Shown piece after piece: positions 7,197 to 11,177 of a stretch of DNA of 11,177 bases. The position numbers and the translations under genes were made by a program. Origin of the DNA: Bacillota bacterium (lineage in GTDB: Bacteria; Bacillota; Clostridia; Peptostreptococcales; Anaerovoracaceae); the NCBI GenBank assembly GCA_029266295.1, contig JAQSXD010000077.1, forward strand, positions 1-11,177, read 5' to 3'. The number at the start of each line of letters is the position of its first letter. The stretch's first letter is position 1. Under the pieces are notes generated by a model, which saw nothing but the letters and a program-made list of their open reading frames with translations, had not been told where the DNA came from and ran no database searches.

Positions 7197-7793
7197 ATGA
7201 GTAAAACAAAGATACTTTCCTGTATTCTGGCGGTCTCACTAATTGCGGCATCTCTGGGAGCCTGCAGCAAAGAGGAGACCGGAGAAGTGTCTGTACTGAA
7301 AAATCAGAAGGAGACGATGGCAAAGGTGGTCTCATTGGACGGAGATCAGATGACCGTGATCTTGGCTGATACGCCAGAAAAAGCAAGTACTCCATCAGAT
7401 GAGGTCAGCTCCGCTCCCATGACAGCAGTTCAGACCAGTCTTCTGGTAGCAGATGACAGCACAGCGCCACAGTCCGCTGCGCCAGATGGGGAGCCTCCCC
7501 AAGGCAGAGGTCCTGGGGGCGGAGGCGGCGGGCGCGGAGGTATGCCCCCCGAAGACGGAGCCACGCCTCCCGAAGGTGCCAGAACTCCTCCGGAGGGCGG
7601 CAGTGAAATACAGTTTACCGGAGGGGAAGTTACCTTTAGCTTATCGTCCGATTTAAAGGTGACGAAAGGAACCGAAAAGGATGAGACAGAAATTGATTTA
7701 TCGGAAATTAAGGAAGGCTCTGTAATTATGTTTACAACTGTAACGGACGAGGGTGGAAACGAGGTCATTGATTTCATCCGTATCCTGGAGTAA
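7197..7793 (+). CDS. Small lipoprotein with Gly/Pro-rich insert, unknown function
   Basis: Predicted membrane-anchored lipoprotein of 198 residues. The signal peptide is MSKTKILSCILAVSLIAA followed by lipobox LGAC with Cys23 as lipidation site. The mature part begins with a beta-type segment AKVVSLDGDQMTVILAD (42-58). A low-complexity stretch follows, with a Ser/Thr/Ala-rich part (60-95) and a Gly/Pro-rich part (about 97-135, with GGGGGGRGGM and TPPEGA-type repeats). A second beta-type part ends the protein (136-198, TGGEVTFSLSS, LSEIKEGSVIMF, IDFIRIL). The two ends read like halves of one small beta-fold of the 'GKV-ID-G-ITV ... L-EGD-V' style, split by the flexible insert. That is inference, and I do not recognise a named family. 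It is divergent from the exporter operon, and its insert resembles the adaptor tail (GGGGRGM), suggesting a joint role at the membrane surface. Base composition of the insert is locally very G/C-rich. Confidence 0.85.
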   Translation: MSKTKILSCILAVSLIAASLGACSKEETGEVSVLKNQKETMAKVVSLDGDQMTVILADTPEKASTPSDEVSSAPMTAVQTSLLVADDSTAPQSAAPDGEPPQGRGPGGGGGGRGGMPPEDGATPPEGARTPPEGGSEIQFTGGEVTFSLSSDLKVTKGTEKDETEIDLSEIKEGSVIMFTTVTDEGGNEVIDFIRILE

Positions 7794-7878
7794 CGGCAAG
7801 ACTCTATAATACAGTTGTAAATAACATCTGGCTGTCCCCAAAATGTTATTGAAATTTGGGATAAATAGGAGAGAACAG

Positions 7879-7933
7879 AAAAATCCGCGTATTTGAGACA
7901 GTGAAACTGTCCCGCGTACTGCGGATTTTTTTC
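7879..7933. terminator. Bidirectional intrinsic terminator between lipoprotein gene and spoIIR
   Basis: Outer stem AAAAATCCGC (7879-7888) pairs with GCGGATTTTT (7921-7930). An inner stem GACAGT (7897-7902) pairs with ACTGTC (7906-7911) around a three-base loop. The plus strand ends in a T run of at least seven, the minus strand in five T. It lies 86 bases after the lipoprotein stop and about 10 bases after the spoIIR stop, so it can serve both convergent transcripts. The 85 bases before it (7794-7878) hold no gene I can support. Confidence 0.85.
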
Positions 7934-7942
7934 TTCTTTATT

Positions 7943-8767
7943 TTAGGAATCAGCGCTGGCTTTCTTTCCGGTCTTAGGGTCTGCTTTCTTTCCGGTCTCA
8001 GCGCCGGCAGGCTGCTGCTTCTGTTTATCAAGGAGTTCCAATGTTTTGAACTTGAGTTTGAGCGTTGTCGGCTCGTCATACTCCTGCATCAACGGGTCAT
8101 ATTTATGATCCAGCAGAATATCCTTATAAAGCTCTTGGGCTTCCTCAGCTGATTTCTTGTCGTCATCGGATTCTGCTCCGATGAGGCAAAGGGGTGGAAA
8201 CAGCACACACCACCAATTCTGGCCTTCTCCTTCTCCAATGGTTATGTTCAGCGTCTCATAATTTCCGGAAGGAAATACGACCTCTCCGTAGGCTTTCCGA
8301 GGAATCCATTTCACGCCCAGCTCTGCTTTGACGGTATAATCATAGCCGTTTTCGGCGATGATTCGTTCTGCTGTGCTTTCGATCTCCTTCAGATTGTCCT
8401 GAATGTACTTTCTGGATTGTTCCAGATCGAGGCTTACCCGTGTCTCACCGGTGGCTGCATTGTTTTGAGTCCGAGCAGCTTCCCCTGAAACCTCAGCAGC
8501 ATAAACGCTCGGCTGTAGGAACGAATCCATATCCTGTGCCATAGCCGCTTTGACCAGCTCACTGTTGATCTTCGCAAGCACACCATCTCTCACTTTCAGC
8601 TTTAGCTGCTGATCGGAGACTGAATCGCTGTTTGCGATCACATGAAACCTTATGAAATCATCATTGCTCAATTTATTTTGACTGCTGTACACCGTCCATG
8701 CGCTGTAAACGATCATACAGATCATTAAAAGAAACAAGATTCTGATTTGCCTTCTTCTTAATCCCAA
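7943..8767 (-). CDS. spoIIR: Stage II sporulation protein R (SpoIIR)
   Basis: Secreted forespore signal protein that, in the Bacillus pathway, triggers the SpoIIGA protease to process pro-sigma-E in the mother cell. Length is 274 residues. An N-terminal membrane/signal helix lies at about 9-26. Family signatures are plain: FIRFHVIANSDS (38-49), DQQLKLKVRDGV (52-63), and GEGEGQNWWCVLFPPLC (178-194). Translation starts at TTG 8767 with GGAGGG seven bases upstream; no in-frame ATG fits the N-terminus. It is longer than B. subtilis SpoIIR (about 224 residues from memory). The extra length is an Ala/Ser-rich segment about 80-112 and a Lys-rich tail (250-274) with two copies of TGKKA spaced eight residues. 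A sigma-F-like promoter sits directly upstream, and the next gene upstream is sipL-like, fitting a sporulation locus. Confidence 0.96.
   Translation of the reverse strand: MGLRRRQIRILFLLMICMIVYSAWTVYSSQNKLSNDDFIRFHVIANSDSVSDQQLKLKVRDGVLAKINSELVKAAMAQDMDSFLQPSVYAAEVSGEAARTQNNAATGETRVSLDLEQSRKYIQDNLKEIESTAERIIAENGYDYTVKAELGVKWIPRKAYGEVVFPSGNYETLNITIGEGEGQNWWCVLFPPLCLIGAESDDDKKSAEEAQELYKDILLDHKYDPLMQEYDEPTTLKLKFKTLELLDKQKQQPAGAETGKKADPKTGKKASADS
7960..7998 (-). repeat. Short direct repeat in the spoIIR 3' end
   Basis: Identical 15-bp copies (7960-7974 and 7984-7998) offset by 24 bp encode the repeated TGKKA of the SpoIIR tail. The offset keeps the frame. Confidence 0.8.
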
Positions 8768-8774
8768 TAAAAAT

Positions 8775-8780
8775 CCCTCC
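8775..8780 (-). promoter_or_regulatory. Ribosome binding site for the TTG start of spoIIR
   Basis: GGAGGG on the minus strand seven bases before TTG 8767, inside a longer AGGGGAGGG stretch. Confidence 0.8.
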
Positions 8781-8801
8781 CCTGATTAAGATTTTCAATA
8801 G

Positions 8802-8832
8802 TAATCTTGCCCATGGAGAGGGAATTTTATAC
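8802..8832 (-). promoter_or_regulatory. Sigma-F (forespore) type promoter of spoIIR
   Basis: The minus strand reads GTATA (8828-8832), a 16-base spacer, then GGCAAGATTA (8802-8811). The Bacillus sigma-F consensus is roughly GywTA-N16-GGnrAnAmTw, and only one specified position (m, here T) deviates. The expected transcription start is about 28 bases before the TTG start codon. spoIIR is a known sigma-F gene in B. subtilis, so sequence and context agree. Sigma-G recognises similar sites and cannot be excluded. Confidence 0.75.
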
Positions 8833-8863
8833 AATATGTCTCTGTTTTGCTCAAAGGTTCCAC

Positions 8864-11177
8864 TTAATAATTTTTGGCTACGATCAAAAGTTTCGTACCG
8901 GGGTTAATCTCCTTTCCATATTCTAAATCATTGATTTTTTTAATTTCATCAATGGTAGTTCGATACTTTTTCGCGATATTCCAGATGGTATCTCCTGTTC
9001 TTGATATGTAGAGAATTATACCTGGAACTGGGTTACTATCCTGAGGGCTATCCTGGAAGCTGACGCTTTTCACAAGCTGATGCCGTTCCTGCGTGGCTAC
9101 TACGGTATTGACCAGAATTCCTGCATTCACTTCAATCTGCTTATTATTGATTTTGTCAAACCAAATTTCCTTCAGCGCGATATCATTATTCGCCGTCATA
9201 TCCGGTGTGATTCCGGGAATTTCCATAGCACTACGGAACGGGATTTCCTGCTCGATGCTGAAGATTGTTTTTCTCTCATCCGCAGAGGTGCAGATCATGC
9301 TGACACGAACCGTTCCCTCTACAACGCTCTTGGTCTGCTCGATGGTGGACCGTTTCTCCTTAATGGTCCCATTGACATAAATGACCTTATCGACACTTCC
9401 GTATCGATCCGGAACATTGATGATCTCGCGGGCGGAAATCTCAGCAACTCCGCTGCCGCCAAGGGTCAACACTCCGATTTCATCCGTATCAAACTGAACA
9501 TCCTTTTTGTGATGGTATACGTCGGTTACAACTTCTTTTTCTACGTTTTTATAGAGCTCCAAGCCGGTATCCACGTTCATATCCAATTCAAAAAGGCCTC
9601 TTTTTCCGTTTCCGTCCTCCTTTGCAGTTAGATTTAACGAAGAGATCTTGAAGTTGATTTTACTTCCTGCAGGATTTTGATCACCGGGATTGTGTTCTCC
9701 GTCCAGTCTAATGAACTGTGTAAATTCTGTCTTTCCCTGGTACAGTACCGGAACCGCCGTAGAATTCTCTTCCTGCGCTCCGGTATCGGCTGCTGCCGCG
9801 TCATTGTTCCCCTCTGCCCCTAGGTACAAAATATTACAATTAACAGATGCGTTGATTACTGCTTTTTCTTTCGTGATCTGCTTGTGGTTTTCTACCACGC
9901 TGACATCATATTTCAGTATCTTTGATATTTCCGGCATATTTTCCTTCAGTGCCAGATCATCCTTAATTTCTGCCGTCTCTGTTTTTCTCAGAGCCACATC
10001 AGTGAGCTTAATCCGCTCTTTCAGCATCTGGACTTCCTCGTCTCTGAGTCCTTCAAAGACTTCAATATCTACATTGCTGTATTCTTTCAGATGAAAAACG
10101 ATGGTAGCTCTTACTCTGAATTTTCTTTCGTTCACAACGGTGAAATCTATTGATTCGACGCTGGGAACAACGGCCAGATCCGAATAGGGACCCGCCTTCA
10201 TTTCTGCATCATTTTTAAACGGAATCTTGGATTCAATGGCGACGATAGGATCACCTTCAGCATTTGTCTCAGGTACATAAAGTGTCTGCAGCAGCAGATC
10301 TCCGGAAATTCTCACGGAATCCGTTTCCGTTTGTCCGGTATGAATTTCCCGGTCTGAAAGCTTCACCTTGCCATCCATGGTCAAAATCCGTGCCAGATCA
10401 GGTTTGACATCAGGAACCAGAATATCCTCTTCCAGACTTACGCGAAGCGGGTTCTTCTGCTTCATATCTACGAGCTTCAGTTTGCTGCTCATCAAGCTTC
10501 CCACCACCGGTGCCTTTACAGGAACTGCTTTGGGAACAGGCGTCGGCTGAAGTACCGGACGTTTTGCAAAAGGCGCGGTAAGATTATGGATCGCCTCCGA
10601 TTTCTTTTCCTTATCGGCAAATGCAAAAGGTAAGTCCGGCCAATTTTTTGCTTTAATGGCCTCAGTGAAAGTGATCGTCCCCATTGCTGCTTCTTCATCA
10701 GCCCCAGCTCCTTTCCCGAGGATATCTGCCGCTGCCGAAGCGGCATCATGAGGAACCTCCTCCAGAATAGCCTCATCCTCTGCCTTGGTCGCTGCAAGGG
10801 CTGCATCTTCCTGGTCCTCCGAGATGATCTCGGCTTCCAAAGAGACGGGAATAACCTCCGGAACTGCCTCCAGAGCCGGTTCACCATATGCAGGAAAACC
10901 TTCTGCGGCATCCTGCACCGCAACCTGTGCCACCGCCGCTTGGACCGCGGTATTCTCTGAAGTGTCATCATAGCCCGCGAAGGTCTGTTCATCCTGAAAA
11001 ACTGGGATTTCTACCTGCTCAGTCTCCGCTGCCTGCTTGGCGGTTTCATGCAGCACTCTTTCGTATGCCGCAGGATCAAAACGGCTGTTGACGCCTTTGG
11101 GCATGTAATGGTAACTATATTCGTCTGCTTCTTTTGCAGGCTGCAAAGCGAAATCCGGAATCCCTTCAAATTCTAAC
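8864..11177 (-). CDS. sipL: SPOCS (DUF3794)-LysM spore-coat morphogenetic protein, SipL-like (5' end outside window)
   Basis: Probable mother-cell spore morphogenesis protein. In Clostridioides difficile, SipL binds the coat base-layer ATPase SpoIVA through its LysM domain and is needed to encase the forespore. Numbering from a TTG at 11146: residues 1-215 form an acidic, Ala/Glu/Pro-rich region of low complexity, ending in a Pro/Val/Lys linker (197-215). SPOCS-type segments follow at about 225-360 (EEDILVPDVKPDLARIL), 379-545 (LKENMPEISKILKYDV) and 550-690 (GGSGVAEISAREIINVPDRY). The C-terminal LysM is at 710-757 (RTGDTIWNIAKKYRTTIDEI). The frame stays open for 10 more codons to the window edge and no ribosome binding site precedes the TTG, so the true start probably lies outside. 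At 770 residues or more it is well above C. difficile SipL (about 500). Its neighbour spoIIR supports the assignment, but other SPOCS-LysM proteins exist. Confidence 0.85.
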   Translation of the reverse strand, partial: LEFEGIPDFALQPAKEADEYSYHYMPKGVNSRFDPAAYERVLHETAKQAAETEQVEIPVFQDEQTFAGYDDTSENTAVQAAVAQVAVQDAAEGFPAYGEPALEAVPEVIPVSLEAEIISEDQEDAALAATKAEDEAILEEVPHDAASAAADILGKGAGADEEAAMGTITFTEAIKAKNWPDLPFAFADKEKKSEAIHNLTAPFAKRPVLQPTPVPKAVPVKAPVVGSLMSSKLKLVDMKQKNPLRVSLEEDILVPDVKPDLARILTMDGKVKLSDREIHTGQTETDSVRISGDLLLQTLYVPETNAEGDPIVAIESKIPFKNDAEMKAGPYSDLAVVPSVESIDFTVVNERKFRVRATIVFHLKEYSNVDIEVFEGLRDEEVQMLKERIKLTDVALRKTETAEIKDDLALKENMPEISKILKYDVSVVENHKQITKEKAVINASVNCNILYLGAEGNNDAAAADTGAQEENSTAVPVLYQGKTEFTQFIRLDGEHNPGDQNPAGSKINFKISSLNLTAKEDGNGKRGLFELDMNVDTGLELYKNVEKEVVTDVYHHKKDVQFDTDEIGVLTLGGSGVAEISAREIINVPDRYGSVDKVIYVNGTIKEKRSTIEQTKSVVEGTVRVSMICTSADERKTIFSIEQEIPFRSAMEIPGITPDMTANNDIALKEIWFDKINNKQIEVNAGILVNTVVATQERHQLVKSVSFQDSPQDSNPVPGIILYISRTGDTIWNIAKKYRTTIDEIKKINDLEYGKEINPGTKLLIVAKNY

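Noticed and set aside
7430..7777. Minus-strand frame rich in Pro opposite the lipoprotein gene
   Set aside because: The Pro/Ser composition is the complement of the Gly-rich coding stretch; there is no signal for independent translation.
7805..7810. Perfect TATAAT on the plus strand after the lipoprotein gene
   Set aside because: There is no -35 at proper spacing and only about 70 bases to a strong terminator. It is either chance or a very short RNA, and nothing else supports the latter.
7804..7870. Small inverted repeats (ATAACAT/ATGTTAT and CCCCAAA/TTTGGG) before the terminator
   Set aside because: They are short and A/T-rich, overlap in a way that does not form one stable structure, and have no gene to regulate. 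They are probably incidental.
8864..11146. TTG at 11146 as the start of the SPOCS-LysM gene
   Set aside because: No ribosome binding site lies at a suitable distance, and the frame remains open to the window edge, so it was annotated as 5' partial.
1..11177. CRISPR arrays, tRNA or rRNA genes, insertion sequences, phage or defence genes
   Set aside because: No spaced repeats, cloverleaf-like sequence, transposase, integrase or defence motifs were seen on either strand.

Overview
The window looks like chromosomal DNA from an endospore-forming, low-to-moderate-GC Clostridia-type Firmicute. Two sporulation genes (spoIIR and a sipL-like SPOCS/LysM gene), an S-layer-homology (SLH) cell-wall protein, a lipoprotein with a Gram-positive-style lipobox and strong AGGAGG-like ribosome binding sites all point that way. 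Genus-level assignment is not possible from sequence alone. There are seven protein-coding genes. Six are on the minus strand and one lipoprotein gene is on the plus strand. No RNA gene, CRISPR array, insertion sequence or phage gene is visible.

Layout from left to right. (1) 1-984, minus: N-terminal 328 residues of a PgcA-type phosphoglucomutase, cut by the window edge in its metal-binding loop. (2) 985-1270: leader and promoter of that gene, a long inverted repeat probably ending the upstream operon, and an imperfect 33-bp tandem duplication of the 3' end of the SLH gene. (3) 1271-6957, minus: a compact four-gene operon in transcription order: MacA/YknX-like membrane-fusion adaptor (TTG start), MacB/LolD-type ABC ATPase, MacB/FtsX-type permease (ATGA overlap with the ATPase) and a secreted SLH-domain protein (TTG start). 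(4) 6958-7196: divergent control region with a near-perfect A/T-flanked hairpin. (5) 7197-7793, plus: a small lipoprotein with a Gly/Pro-rich insert resembling the Gly/Pro/Met tail of the adaptor. (6) 7794-7942: convergent intergenic space with a bidirectional terminator. (7) 7943-8767, minus: spoIIR, preceded by a sequence that fits the forespore sigma-F promoter consensus almost exactly. (8) 8864 to the right edge, minus: a SPOCS (DUF3794)-LysM protein resembling SipL, with an unusually long acidic N-terminal region and its start outside the window.

How they fit together. The adaptor, ATPase and permease should form a mechanotransmission-type ABC export machine in the cytoplasmic membrane. 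The SLH protein (wall-anchored) and the divergent lipoprotein (membrane-anchored) are likely extracytoplasmic partners or cargo. That five-gene set is the best candidate here for an incompletely described system. The adaptor has two successive lipoyl/hairpin modules, a roughly 52-residue cytoplasmic lead, and a repeat tail compositionally matched by the lipoprotein. The right-hand part is a sporulation locus: SpoIIR carries the forespore-to-mother-cell signal that activates pro-sigma-E, and SipL-type proteins attach the basal coat layer (SpoIVA) to the forespore.
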